NCBI RefSeq assembly: GCF_023074075.1
Contig: NZ_JADPKT010000022.1
Location: forward strand, 434,001 to 498,000
Direction of reading: 5' to 3'
Length of the DNA: 64,000 bases
Source of the DNA: Bradyrhizobium sp. 138
GTDB taxonomy: Bacteria; Pseudomonadota; Alphaproteobacteria; Rhizobiales; Xanthobacteraceae
Part shown: piece by piece, positions 52,171 through 60,336 of the stretch
Layout: each line of letters begins with the position of its first letter
Numbering within the stretch: position 1 is the stretch's first letter
Translations under genes and position numbers: made by a program
Notes under the pieces: model-generated
Seen by the model: the letters and a program-made list of their open reading frames with translations, nothing else
Told to the model about the DNA's origin: nothing
The model's database searches: none

Positions 52171-52761
52171 CTAGTTGATGCGATCGGGTGGCCGTAGCGC
52201 ACGGGTGGCGCAGGCGATCAGCGTGTCGGCCTCGCTGCGCGGATCGGTGCGGTCGCGTCCCGACAGGAAGGCGCGGCAGAAGATCTGAGCCGGACCGATC
52301 AGCTGGCTGACGAACATCACCGGCTTCATCGGCAAGAGCTCGCCGCTTGCAACCAGTGGCGCACGCCAGCGCTCGATACCTTCGGCAAGGCGCGCATTCT
52401 GCGCGCGCTGCGCATCGCGCACATCCTCGCCCCACTCGCTCCGGGAAATCTCGAAGAGGTACCGCGCCTCGCGCCGGCTGGTCACGACCCAGTCGAGATG
52501 CGCCCGGATCAAGCGATCGATGCCCTGCTCCGCATCGGGCACGGGATCGAGCGCCGCCAGCACCGCGGCGTGATAGTGCCTGAGCACCTCCAGGAACAGA
52601 GCGCCCGCGAGCTCCTTCTTCGACCCGAACACGTGAAAGAAGCTGCCGTTGGAGGCACGCGCTTTGGTGCGGATCGCAGCCACCGTCGCGGCTTCGAAGC
52701 CGACGCGGTCGAACACGACGAGCCCGGCCGCCAATAAATCGTCACGCACGCTCGCCGCCAT
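52171..52761 (-). CDS. TetR-family regulator of the thioesterase
   Basis: A 196-residue repressor: helix-turn-helix DDLLAAGLVVFDRVGFEAAT, VAAIRTKARASNGSFFHVFG, then a ligand domain with SEWGEDVRDAQRAQNARLAE. It has an AGGAGG site, and a 30-bp near-perfect palindrome begins 10 bases before its ATG. Autoregulation of the TetR-thioesterase operon by an acyl-CoA-like ligand is likely (inference). Confidence 0.9.
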   Translation of the reverse strand: MAASVRDDLLAAGLVVFDRVGFEAATVAAIRTKARASNGSFFHVFGSKKELAGALFLEVLRHYHAAVLAALDPVPDAEQGIDRLIRAHLDWVVTSRREARYLFEISRSEWGEDVRDAQRAQNARLAEGIERWRAPLVASGELLPMKPVMFVSQLIGPAQIFCRAFLSGRDRTDPRSEADTLIACATRALRPPDRIN

Positions 52762-52770
52762 CGAGGCCTC

Positions 52771-52800
52771 CTAGAGTATTACTCTAGAGTGATACTCTAG
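52771..52800. promoter_or_regulatory. 30-bp TetR operator
   Basis: Arms CTAGAGTAT (52771-52779) and ATACTCTAG (52792-52800) surround ACTCTAGAGT (52781-52790), itself a 10-bp palindrome. The only symmetry break is the base pair at 52780/52791. Three ACTCTAG/CTAGAGT half-units suggest two TetR dimers side by side. The site overlaps the AGGAGG of the TetR gene. Confidence 0.85.
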
Positions 52801-52868
52801 CTGCGGTCAAGACGATACGGAAGCCGCGCTGGACGCGGCCTCCGTAGGTTGAGCGGACAATAGGGTGA

Positions 52869-53765
52869 TCAGCGCGAGATCGGTGGCGCCGGAGGCCCGG
52901 ACGACTGGGCTGGCGGCGCCTGTTCCTGCGGCTTGGGCGCCGGGCCCGGTTCCGAGCTGGCCGCAGGCTTGGGAGCCGCCTCTTCCACCGGCTTCGGCGC
53001 GGCCGGCTCGGCGGCAGCTGGAGCTGCCGGCGTCACCTGCGGGACCGGATCGGGCCGTAGTGCCGGTGTCTCGCTGCTGCGCGGCTCGACCTTGGCGCTG
53101 CTGTCCGGTTTGGGCTCGGCAGGCTTCTCGGAGGCCTTGCCGCTGTCAGGATCGGCCTTCGGGCTCTCGGGCCTGGCCGTCTCGGCCTTCGGTTCGCTCT
53201 TCTTGTCTTCGTTCGCCGGCGCTGCGGCATCGACCTTCGGGGCTTCCTCCGTCCCGGGCTTGGCGCGGCGCTTGCCCTTGCGTCCCTCGGGTGCAGCCTG
53301 CCCCTCAGGCCTCGCGCCCTCCTCGGCCGGCCGTGCGGCGCGCTTCTGACGCGCCCCTTCCGCAGCGGGAGCAGCAGCCTCGCCCTCGGGCTTGGCTTCA
53401 CGCGGGCGGCGGCCCTGATGCTCAGGGTTGGTGTTCGCTTCCTTCTCCTTGGCGCCGTCCTTCTTGCCGTCCTTGGCCTGGTAGCGGGTGTCGGTGGCGC
53501 CGTTGGAGACGAGATAGGAGGCGAGGATGCCCGCCATGTCCGAGCTCGTGGTGTAGTGCTGGCGCAGGAAGCCCGGCAGCGAACCCGGCGCGACGGACTT
53601 CAGAAGTCCGCGCGGGCTCTTGTGACAGGCGTTGCAGGTCTGCGCGAAAAGCTGAGACGGGGTCTTGCCGGCCTCGAGGTTGGTCGCCTGCGCAAAAACG
53701 GTATCGGCCGCGCCGAAGCCGATCAGAAGCAATACCGTCGCGAGGCTGAGCGCTCGGCTCGACAT
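52869..53765 (-). CDS. Secreted cytochrome-c-like protein with long charged Pro/Ala tail
   Basis: A 298-residue protein. Signal peptide (ALSLATVLLLIGFGAADTVF, then AQ) is followed by a haem-binding C44-x-x-C47-H48 (TCNACHKSPRGL) and a possible axial Met77 (SSDMAGILASYL) in a c-type fold of about 65 residues. The last 200 residues are low-complexity Pro/Ala/Glu/Lys/Arg (PEGEAAAPAAEGARQKRAAR and similar). The domain could carry electrons in the periplasm while the tail tethers it or binds partners. It is divergent from cfa; redox partner unknown. Confidence 0.85.
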   Translation of the reverse strand: MSSRALSLATVLLLIGFGAADTVFAQATNLEAGKTPSQLFAQTCNACHKSPRGLLKSVAPGSLPGFLRQHYTTSSDMAGILASYLVSNGATDTRYQAKDGKKDGAKEKEANTNPEHQGRRPREAKPEGEAAAPAAEGARQKRAARPAEEGARPEGQAAPEGRKGKRRAKPGTEEAPKVDAAAPANEDKKSEPKAETARPESPKADPDSGKASEKPAEPKPDSSAKVEPRSSETPALRPDPVPQVTPAAPAAAEPAAPKPVEEAAPKPAASSEPGPAPKPQEQAPPAQSSGPPAPPISR

Positions 53766-54044
53766 TTCCCATCATCTCCATTGAATTCCGAGGGGTGCAG
53801 CCGGCCTCCGGCGCGGCGGCGGGTCACCTTTTATCCGATTGAGCCGCGAATGGAAGCAGCCTCCACGCGCAAGGATGTGATTAAGCGTTTTTCGAATATC
53901 GGCTGTGAACACAACGCAATGGCGGGATCGGATCCCGCTCCCTAGATTTACATGCAAACGCATAGGAACCGCTGCGGCGCCTGGGCGTCAGATGTGAAGG
54001 CCGGGTTAGTCGCATCTTTCGGGTTCGCTCGAGAGGACATGTCG

Positions 54045-55295
54045 ATGGACCGTTTGTTGCGTAGATTCCTGTCTCAATTCATCCGGCGCGGGTCGATGAC
54101 GGTGACCAGCGCGAGCGGGGCGAAATTTACCGTCGGCGACGGCTCCGGCGTCCCGGTCGCGGTGCGCTTCGTGACCGCGGACGCCGAGCGGAAGATCCTC
54201 GTCAATCCCGAGCTCGGGCTTGGCGAGGCCTATATGGACGGCGAGTTCGTGGTCGAACGCGGCACCATAGCCGATGCCCTCGCGATCCTGCTCGATCAAT
54301 CCGACCTGTTGCCGCAGTGGGCAAAACCCTGGTGGCATCTGCGCTACCTGAAGCGGCACCTGCAGCAGTTCAATCCGCGCTCGCGCTCCCGCCACAACGT
54401 CGCACATCACTACGATCTCGACGCCCGGCTCTATTCGCTCTTCCTGGACGCCGACAAGCAGTACAGCTGCGCCTATTTCGAGACGCAGGACGCGACGCTC
54501 GACGATGCGCAGCTTGCCAAGAAGCGGCACATCGCCGCCAAGCTGCTCATTGGAAACGGCCAGCGCGTGCTCGACATCGGCTCGGGCTGGGGCGGGCTCG
54601 GGCTCTATCTCGCCGAGATCGCCGGCGCCGACGTCACCGGCATCACGCTCTCGACCGAGCAGTTGCAGATCGCCAATACGCGCGCCGCCGAAAAAGGCCT
54701 GACCGGCGCGGCCAGATTCCTGTTCCAGGACTATCGCGACATCGAAGGCCCGTTCGACCGTATCGTCTCGGTCGGCATGTTCGAGCATGTCGGCGCCCGC
54801 TTCTATGACACCTACTTCCAGCGCTGCGCCGAGCTGCTGAGCAAGGACGGCGTCATGCTACTGCATTCGATCGGCCGTTCGCAGGGCCCTGACTCGACCA
54901 ATCCCTGGATCGCCAAATACATCTTCCCCGGCGGCTACATCCCCGCTCTGTCGGAGGTGCTGCCGGCGATCGAGCGCGCGGGCCTCTTGGTCTGCGACAT
55001 CGAGATCCTGCGCCTGCACTATGCCGAGACGCTGAAGGCCTGGCGGGAGCGCTTCATGGCGCGGCGCGAGGAGGCCGTGCAGCTCTATGACGAGCGCTTC
55101 GCCTTGATGTGGGAATTTTATCTCGCGGCCTGCGAGATGACATTCCGCAAGCAGGACATGATGAACTTCCAGATCCAGCTCACCCGTCGCCAGGGCGTGG
55201 TGCCGTTGACCCGCGACTACATGCCGCGTGAAGAAGCCCGGCTGCGGGCTCGCGAGGGCACGACCCGGCCGAGGCTGAAATTGGCTGGTGAATAG
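54045..55295 (+). CDS. cfa: Cyclopropane-fatty-acyl-phospholipid synthase
   Basis: A 416-residue SAM-dependent enzyme that adds a methylene across double bonds of membrane phospholipid acyl chains, hardening membranes under stress. The SAM motif is VLDIGSGWGGLGLYLAEIAG (residues 175-194); FLFQDYRDIEGPFDRIVSVG and MFEHVGARFYDTYF form the active-site region, with the N-terminal lipid-binding domain before residue 110. Start 54045 has GAGAGG eight bases upstream; ATG 54039 is too close. A repeat follows the stop. Confidence 0.93.
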   Translation: MDRLLRRFLSQFIRRGSMTVTSASGAKFTVGDGSGVPVAVRFVTADAERKILVNPELGLGEAYMDGEFVVERGTIADALAILLDQSDLLPQWAKPWWHLRYLKRHLQQFNPRSRSRHNVAHHYDLDARLYSLFLDADKQYSCAYFETQDATLDDAQLAKKRHIAAKLLIGNGQRVLDIGSGWGGLGLYLAEIAGADVTGITLSTEQLQIANTRAAEKGLTGAARFLFQDYRDIEGPFDRIVSVGMFEHVGARFYDTYFQRCAELLSKDGVMLLHSIGRSQGPDSTNPWIAKYIFPGGYIPALSEVLPAIERAGLLVCDIEILRLHYAETLKAWRERFMARREEAVQLYDERFALMWEFYLAACEMTFRKQDMMNFQIQLTRRQGVVPLTRDYMPREEARLRAREGTTRPRLKLAGE

Positions 55296-55304
55296 ACCCT
55301 AATT

Positions 55305-55398
55305 AAAGCGCGATCCGATCGGGATGAATCGCCATCGCGCTTTAGATTGTTGTTTGAGCATGATCTTTCCGGAAAACCGCAGTTTTCCGGATCATGCT
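55305..55398. repeat. 94-bp two-palindrome repeat after cfa
   Basis: First stem AAAGCGCGAT (55305-55314) with ATCGCGCTTT (55334-55343). Second stem AGCATGATC...CCGGAAAAC (55357-55377) with GTTTTCCGGATCATGCT (55382-55398), the left side carrying an extra TTT bulge. Same design as the element at 3265. It may end cfa transcripts. Confidence 0.8.
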
Positions 55399-55605
55399 TT
55401 AGTGACGCAGGGTCGACATCTGGGAGGACCGGACAAGCGCCGTTAACGCCAATTGCGCCCGCAGTTCGACCAGGATTTCGGGGGCGACAGGCTGGCGACG
55501 CACGTCGGGCCGCTCGGCGTGCTCCATGGCCGCAATCAACCCCGACAGCCAAAGCCGGCTACCTGCCTCGCTTCGCCAAATCTGGTGCTGCCGTTCTGGC
55601 CGCAT
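55399..55605 (-). CDS. Possible 68-residue protein (doubtful)
   Basis: A frame from ATG 55605 to TAA inside the repeat end, with C-terminal ERPDVRRQPVAPEILVELRA and LALTALVRSSQ segments that look protein-like. The N-terminal half is less regular and no ribosome site stands out. I list it because otherwise 350 bases would be unexplained; a spurious frame is just as likely. Confidence 0.25.
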   Translation of the reverse strand: MRPERQHQIWRSEAGSRLWLSGLIAAMEHAERPDVRRQPVAPEILVELRAQLALTALVRSSQMSTLRH

Positions 55606-55697
55606 CGCTTGCCTCGTTTCCCTGTTGGCGGACCGCGGGAGACAATTCCCTGCCCGTCCACCTGTTCCGGTCATACCCCCGAAAGAATCCGGGAAGA

Positions 55698-55713
55698 TGT
55701 GATCCACTTCACA
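55698..55713. promoter_or_regulatory. CRP-like binding site
   Basis: TGTGATCCACTTCACA matches TGTGA-N6-TCACA exactly. It lies 34 bases before the mini-membrane-protein start. Bradyrhizobium has many Crp/Fnr proteins, one encoded at 32565-33308, so the factor cannot be named from this site alone. Confidence 0.65.
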
Positions 55714-55746
55714 TAAGTCTGGTCGGCCCTGGCCTAGACCGTCGCC

Positions 55747-55866
55747 ATGAGCAAAGAGACCCAAACCTCATTCGACGTGCAGGACGACCTCCGCACCGAT
55801 TACGCCCTGATCGTCACCGGCGTCGGGGCAGCTCTGGTCGCGCTGGTCTACCTCCTGCTGGTCTGA
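55747..55866 (+). CDS. 39-residue single-pass membrane protein
   Basis: Reads MSKETQTSFDVQDDLRTDYA and then IVTGVGAALVALVYLLLV: a hydrophilic, slightly acidic N-terminal part and one C-terminal membrane helix ending at the stop. Membrane mini-proteins like this often modulate transporters or respiratory complexes, but no partner is apparent. The ribosome site is weak. The perfect CRP-like palindrome upstream and the clean composition support it as a gene. Confidence 0.6.
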   Translation: MSKETQTSFDVQDDLRTDYALIVTGVGAALVALVYLLLV

Positions 55867-56162
55867 ATCCGAGCCGAAAGCTCCCAGGGTTGCGTCAATT
55901 CGCGCGCCCTCTCCGGTACGTCTGCGCGCCAATCCCATTAGGTTCATGGCTTCAGGATTTTTCCATGGCGCGGTCGGGGCCGCTTCCAGGCCGGCCCGGT
56001 TCCGCGAAAATCCGTCAAGCGCGCTGCGTGGTGCGACTGCCAATCATCCACCATTTTAACTGAGCGGTTGATAGCGGTCAGCTTTCGCTTCCGCTTTGCA
56101 CCGAGGCGGCGCTTTATCCCGGCCCCGCATCCGCCCAAGAAAATTGCTAAGCACGTCCGACC

Positions 56163-57671
56163 ATGGCCCTGACTGATTCGAACGTTCTCAAACTTGCGCC
56201 CGACGCCGGAACCCCCGCCTATCGGAGCGCGCCGCACAATATCGAGGCGGAACAGAGCCTGCTGGGCGCGATCCTGGTCAATAACGACGCCTTCTACCGC
56301 GTCTCCGACTTCCTGGAGGCGAAGCATTTCTTCGAGCCGCTGCACCAGACCATCTTCGAGACCGCCGGCAGCCTGATCCGGATGGGCAAGATCGCGACGC
56401 CCGTCACGCTGAAGACGTTCCTGCCCGCCGATACCGATATCGGCGGCATGACCATCGGGCAGTATCTTGCGCGGCTCGCCGCCGAAGCGACCACCATCAT
56501 CAACGCCCAGGACTACGGCCGCACCGTCTACGACCTGTCGCTGCGGCGCGATCTGATCGGCATCGGCGAGGACATGGTCAATGTCGCCTATGACGCGCCG
56601 GTTGACTTCCAGCCGCGGGCACAGATCGAGGACGCCGAGCGCAAGCTTTACGAGCTCGCCGAATCCGGCCGCTATGACGGCGGCTTCCAGAAATTCTCGC
56701 AGGCACTGGCGGTCGCGGTCGATCTCGCTGCCAAGGCGTTCCAGCGCGACGGCAAGCTGTCGGGCATCTCGACGGGCATGCGCGACCTCGACACCAAGAT
56801 GGGCGGCCTGCAGCACTCCGACCTCATCATCGTCGCGGGCCGTCCCGGCATGGGCAAGACCTCGCTTGCGACCAACATCGCCTACAACGTTGCGCAAGCC
56901 TATGTGCCGGAACTCCAGGCCGACGGTACCACGAAGGCCGCCAATGGCGGCGTGATCGGCTTCTTCTCCTGCGAAATGTCGGCCGACCAGCTCGCCACGC
57001 GTATCGTGGCCGAGCGCACCGGTGTTCCCTCCTCCCACATCCGCCGCGGCGGCATCTCGGAAGCCGATTTCGAGAAGATCCGGGAGGTCTCGATCGAGCT
57101 GCAGTCGCTGCCGTTCTATGTCGACGCCACCGGCGGCCTGTCGATCGCGCAGTTGATGGCGCGGGCGCGCCGGCTGAAGCGCCAGAAGGGCCTCGACCTG
57201 CTCGTGATCGACTACATCCAGCTGCTCTCGGGCTCGGGCAAGCGGAGCGATAATCGCGTGCAGGAAATCACTGAGATCACGACCAGCCTGAAGGCGCTGG
57301 CCAAGGAGCTCAACGTTCCCGTCATCGCGCTGTCGCAGCTCTCGCGTCAGGTCGAATCGCGTGACGACAAACGGCCGCAGCTATCGGACCTGCGTGAATC
57401 CGGATCAATCGAGCAGGACGCCGACGTCGTGCTGTTCGTTTACCGCGAGGAATATTACCTCGCGATGAAGGAGCCCCGCCCAGGCACGCCTGAACACGAG
57501 AAGTGGCAGCTTGACATGAGTCTTGCGCACGGAAAAGCCGAGGTCATCATCGGCAAGCAGCGCCACGGCCCGACCGGCACGGTCGATTTGGCGTTCGAAG
57601 CCTCGGTCACGCGGTTCGGCGACCTTGCGCCTGATAGTCAGCTGCCGGCTCGCAGCGGCAACGACTACTGA
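56163..57671 (+). CDS. dnaB: Replicative DNA helicase DnaB
   Basis: A 502-residue hexameric helicase. N-terminal domain from about residue 25 (APHNIEAEQSLLGAILVNND) with linker, then the RecA-like domain: Walker A GRPGMGKT at 226-233, IGFFSCEMSADQLATRIVAE (H1a) and DLLVIDYIQLLSG (Walker B). IALSQLSRQVESRDDKRPQL is motif H3. Placed before alr as in many Alphaproteobacteria. Confidence 0.97.
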   Translation: MALTDSNVLKLAPDAGTPAYRSAPHNIEAEQSLLGAILVNNDAFYRVSDFLEAKHFFEPLHQTIFETAGSLIRMGKIATPVTLKTFLPADTDIGGMTIGQYLARLAAEATTIINAQDYGRTVYDLSLRRDLIGIGEDMVNVAYDAPVDFQPRAQIEDAERKLYELAESGRYDGGFQKFSQALAVAVDLAAKAFQRDGKLSGISTGMRDLDTKMGGLQHSDLIIVAGRPGMGKTSLATNIAYNVAQAYVPELQADGTTKAANGGVIGFFSCEMSADQLATRIVAERTGVPSSHIRRGGISEADFEKIREVSIELQSLPFYVDATGGLSIAQLMARARRLKRQKGLDLLVIDYIQLLSGSGKRSDNRVQEITEITTSLKALAKELNVPVIALSQLSRQVESRDDKRPQLSDLRESGSIEQDADVVLFVYREEYYLAMKEPRPGTPEHEKWQLDMSLAHGKAEVIIGKQRHGPTGTVDLAFEASVTRFGDLAPDSQLPARSGNDY

Positions 57672-57711
57672 GTTCCTTGAACAGTATCTGTCTCTTGCGT
57701 AAAACGGCGCC

Positions 57712-58995
57712 ATGACAATGGCGTCCGACCCGAAAATGAACCCGCAATCCGGCCTACTCTCCGCGGAGGCCAATCAGGCTGCCGCGCTCGCAGCCTATGG
57801 CGGCGTCTTGACCGTCGATCTCGACGCCATCATTGCCAATTGGCGCAAGCTCGAGAAGACGGCGGTGCCGGCCGAATGCGCGGCAGTGATCAAGGCCGAC
57901 GCCTATGGCTGCGGCGCCGCCGAGGTCGCGCGTGCGCTGAGCAAGGCCGGCTGCAAGACTTTTTTCGTCGCCACCATCGAGGAGGCGCGCAAGGTGCGCG
58001 CAGCCGTCCCGGAGCCCACGATCTACGTGCTCGGCGGCTATTTCCAGAACACCGGCGAGCACTACGCCAAGATCAATTGCCGGCCGGTGATCGGCGATCT
58101 CAACGAGCTCGCCGAGTGGGACGTGTTCTGCCGCCGCACCGGCTGGACCGGGGGCGCGGCGGTTCACATCGACACCGGCATGAACCGGCTCGGCCTCACG
58201 CTCTCCGAAGCGCAGGCCATCATCCCCCGCATCAACGCCGGCGATCACGGCATCACACTGGTGATGAGCCATCTGGTCGCGGCCGAGCAGCTCAACAGCC
58301 CGGTGAACGCCAAGCAGCTGGCTTCCTTCCGCGCTATCGCCAGCGAATTCTCCGGCGTGCCGGCGGCGCTCGCCAATTCCTCCGGCATCTTCCTCGGCGC
58401 GCCGTTCCAGTTCGACCTGGTGCGGCCGGGGGCTGCGCTCTACGGCGTCAACCCGACGCCGGAGGCCGACAATCCGATGCAGCCGGTGGTCGACCTCAAG
58501 GCACGCATCGTGCAGACCCGCACCATCGAGCGCGGCGAGAGCGTCGGCTATGGCGGCACCTGGACCGCGCGGCGGCCGACGAAACTCGCGATCATCGCAG
58601 TCGGTTATGCCGACGGCTATTTCCGCGCCGCCAGCTCCAATGACGGCACCCGCGGCGCCGAGGTCATCGTCGCCGGCAAGCGCTGCCCCGTCGCAGGCCG
58701 CATCTCGATGGATCTCATCGCGATCGACATCACCGACCTGCCGCCGAATGCGGCGCGGCGCGGCCATATGGTGACGCTGCTCGGCGAGGGCATCACCGTC
58801 GACGAGCTCGCGCATCATTTCGGCACCATCGGCTATGAGGTGCTGACCAGCCTCGGCCACCGCTATGCGCGCGTCTACAAGGGCGGCAATGTGGAGGAGC
58901 CGCTGGCAAAGCCGGAGCCCGCGCAAGCGGCCGGGCAGCCGCCCTCACCGCCGCCGATCGAACAGCCAGCGGCCCCGCCGCCGCTGCCGGGCTAG
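57712..58995 (+). CDS. alr: Alanine racemase
   Basis: A 427-residue PLP enzyme making D-alanine for peptidoglycan. PLP-lysine K61 in AVIKADAYGCGAAEVA; catalytic Tyr280 in ESVGYGGTWTARRP; fold-type III barrel followed by a C-terminal beta domain. The last 30 residues (QAAGQPPSPPPIEQPAAPPP) are a Pro-rich tail not usual in Alr. Two ATGs (57712 and 57718) are possible. It lies 40 bases after dnaB; PLP is supplied by PdxA's pathway. Confidence 0.96.
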   Translation: MTMASDPKMNPQSGLLSAEANQAAALAAYGGVLTVDLDAIIANWRKLEKTAVPAECAAVIKADAYGCGAAEVARALSKAGCKTFFVATIEEARKVRAAVPEPTIYVLGGYFQNTGEHYAKINCRPVIGDLNELAEWDVFCRRTGWTGGAAVHIDTGMNRLGLTLSEAQAIIPRINAGDHGITLVMSHLVAAEQLNSPVNAKQLASFRAIASEFSGVPAALANSSGIFLGAPFQFDLVRPGAALYGVNPTPEADNPMQPVVDLKARIVQTRTIERGESVGYGGTWTARRPTKLAIIAVGYADGYFRAASSNDGTRGAEVIVAGKRCPVAGRISMDLIAIDITDLPPNAARRGHMVTLLGEGITVDELAHHFGTIGYEVLTSLGHRYARVYKGGNVEEPLAKPEPAQAAGQPPSPPPIEQPAAPPPLPG

Positions 58996-59010
58996 CCGCC
59001 AGGGGGGATG

Positions 59011-59149
59011 CGTGTGCCCCGGACGCTGCGCAATGCGCCGCGCTTCGCGGCGTAGTGCGCTGCAGAGCCGGGGCCCATCTTTCCAGATTGAACCGCTGGG
59101 TCCCGGCTCTGCGCCGCATCGCTTCGCGTTGCGGCTTGTCCGGGACACA
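59011..59149. repeat. Repeat copy B (family of 36796)
   Basis: Bounded by CGTGTGCCCCGGAC and TGTCCGGGACACA, which are nearly complementary. It shares with copy A a 24-base identical core at 59055-59078 and a following GCTGGGTCCCG. It lies between alr and the convergent Cys-rich gene. Confidence 0.72.
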
Positions 59150-59161
59150 AGGCTGGCTAGC

Positions 59162-59380
59162 TTACTTCTTCTTCCTGCTATCCAGCGCCGTCTTGCAGGT
59201 CGCGCTGAGCTGGTCGCGCTTGGCGTTGAGGCAGGCGACGATGCCGCCACCCGGCGCGATGCCGGCGCAGAATTTGTCATAGTCCGCCTTGCACGCGCCG
59301 CGCGTTTCGGCTGACTGTGCCGAAGTGGCCCCGGAGAACGCGACAGCGACGACGATCACGGCAAAGTTCAACTTGGACAT
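59162..59380 (-). CDS. Small periplasmic Cys-rich (GLG1-like) repeat protein
   Basis: A 72-residue exported protein. Signal peptide NFAVIVVAVAFSGATSAQSA, then four cysteines in GACKADYDKFCAGIAPGGGI and VACLNAKRDQLSATCKTAL, matching a Cys-rich GLG1-type repeat: C-x(7)-C...C...C with presumably two disulfides. The basic end is SRKKK. Function unknown; divergent from xthA, repeat B downstream. Confidence 0.8.
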   Translation of the reverse strand: MSKLNFAVIVVAVAFSGATSAQSAETRGACKADYDKFCAGIAPGGGIVACLNAKRDQLSATCKTALDSRKKK

Positions 59381-59420
59381 TGTGTCTCCGGTATGGGGCG
59401 GCAGGAGCCGGCAGCTCTAC

Positions 59421-60191
59421 ATGAAGATCGCGACATTCAACATCAACAACATCAACCGCCGCCTGCCCAATCTGTTGGCATGGCTGCGCGCGGCAAAGCC
59501 CGATGTCGTCGCACTTCAGGAATTGAAGGCAAGTGATGGCGAATTTCCGGCGGCCGCGATCGGAAAGGCCGGTTATGGCGCGGTGTGGTGTGGACAAAAG
59601 ACCTGGAACGGCGTCGCCATCCTCGCCCGCAAGGCCGAGCCCATTCTCACCCGCGACCGCTTGCCTGGAAAACCCGACGATCACGAAGTCCGCTACATCG
59701 AGGCCGCCGTGCGCGGCATCATCGTCACCAGCATCTATCTGCCCAACGGCAACCCGCAGCCGGGACCGAAATTCGACTACAAGCTCGACTGGTTCGCACG
59801 CCTCAGGCGCCACGCCAAAACTTTCATCAAGCAGGACCTGCCGGTCGTGCTCGCCGGCGACTACAACGTCGCGCCCACGGAGATCGACATCTATCCGACG
59901 CGCTCATGGGACAAGGATGCCCTGATCCAGCCGAAGAGCCGCGCGGCCTTTGCCTCACTCGTTGAACAAGGCTGGTGCGATGCGATCCGCGAGTTGCATC
60001 CGGGCAAGCGCATCTACACCTTCTGGGACTACAAGCGAAACCGCTGGCCGCGCGATGCGGGCCTGCGGCTCGATCATCTCCTGCTCAGCCCTGCCCTCGC
60101 CCCGCGTCTGGTCAAAGCCGGCGTCGACAAAACTATCCGCGGCGAGGACGGCGCCAGCGATCACGCGCCGGCATGGGTGGTGTTACGGTGA
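59421..60191 (+). CDS. xthA: Exodeoxyribonuclease III
   Basis: A 256-residue AP endonuclease/3'-exonuclease of base-excision repair. Start MKIATFNINNINRRLPNLLA is canonical; catalytic Glu in VVALQELKASDGEFP, DYNVAP and DNVAPTEID-type motif as AGDYNVAPTEIDIY, and terminal His in GASDHAPAWVVLR. The longer frame upstream is antisense to the Cys-rich gene and discarded. Confidence 0.95.
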   Translation: MKIATFNINNINRRLPNLLAWLRAAKPDVVALQELKASDGEFPAAAIGKAGYGAVWCGQKTWNGVAILARKAEPILTRDRLPGKPDDHEVRYIEAAVRGIIVTSIYLPNGNPQPGPKFDYKLDWFARLRRHAKTFIKQDLPVVLAGDYNVAPTEIDIYPTRSWDKDALIQPKSRAAFASLVEQGWCDAIRELHPGKRIYTFWDYKRNRWPRDAGLRLDHLLLSPALAPRLVKAGVDKTIRGEDGASDHAPAWVVLR

Positions 60192-60336
60192 CCCTCACCA
60201 CAAATTCCTGCCGTCGATGACGGTCACAGGCACCGCATCCAGATCGAAATCGTCGAGCAGGCGCGCATTCGCCTGCTGTCAGCATCTTGCCAGCAGCGAG
60301 GAACCAGCCTTGCCCAATGTGGGCCCTGCGGCACCG

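Noticed and set aside
55347..56063. A 238-codon plus-strand frame
   Set aside because: It crosses the repeat, the CRP-like site and the mini-protein in a different frame, with an Arg/Pro-rich product lacking motifs.
60195..60336. A minus-strand coding remnant after the 123-residue gene
   Set aside because: The last 27 codons give a protein-like end (FDLDAVPVTVIDGRNLW), but an in-frame TGA lies just upstream and there is no start or ribosome site; it is at most a decayed fragment.
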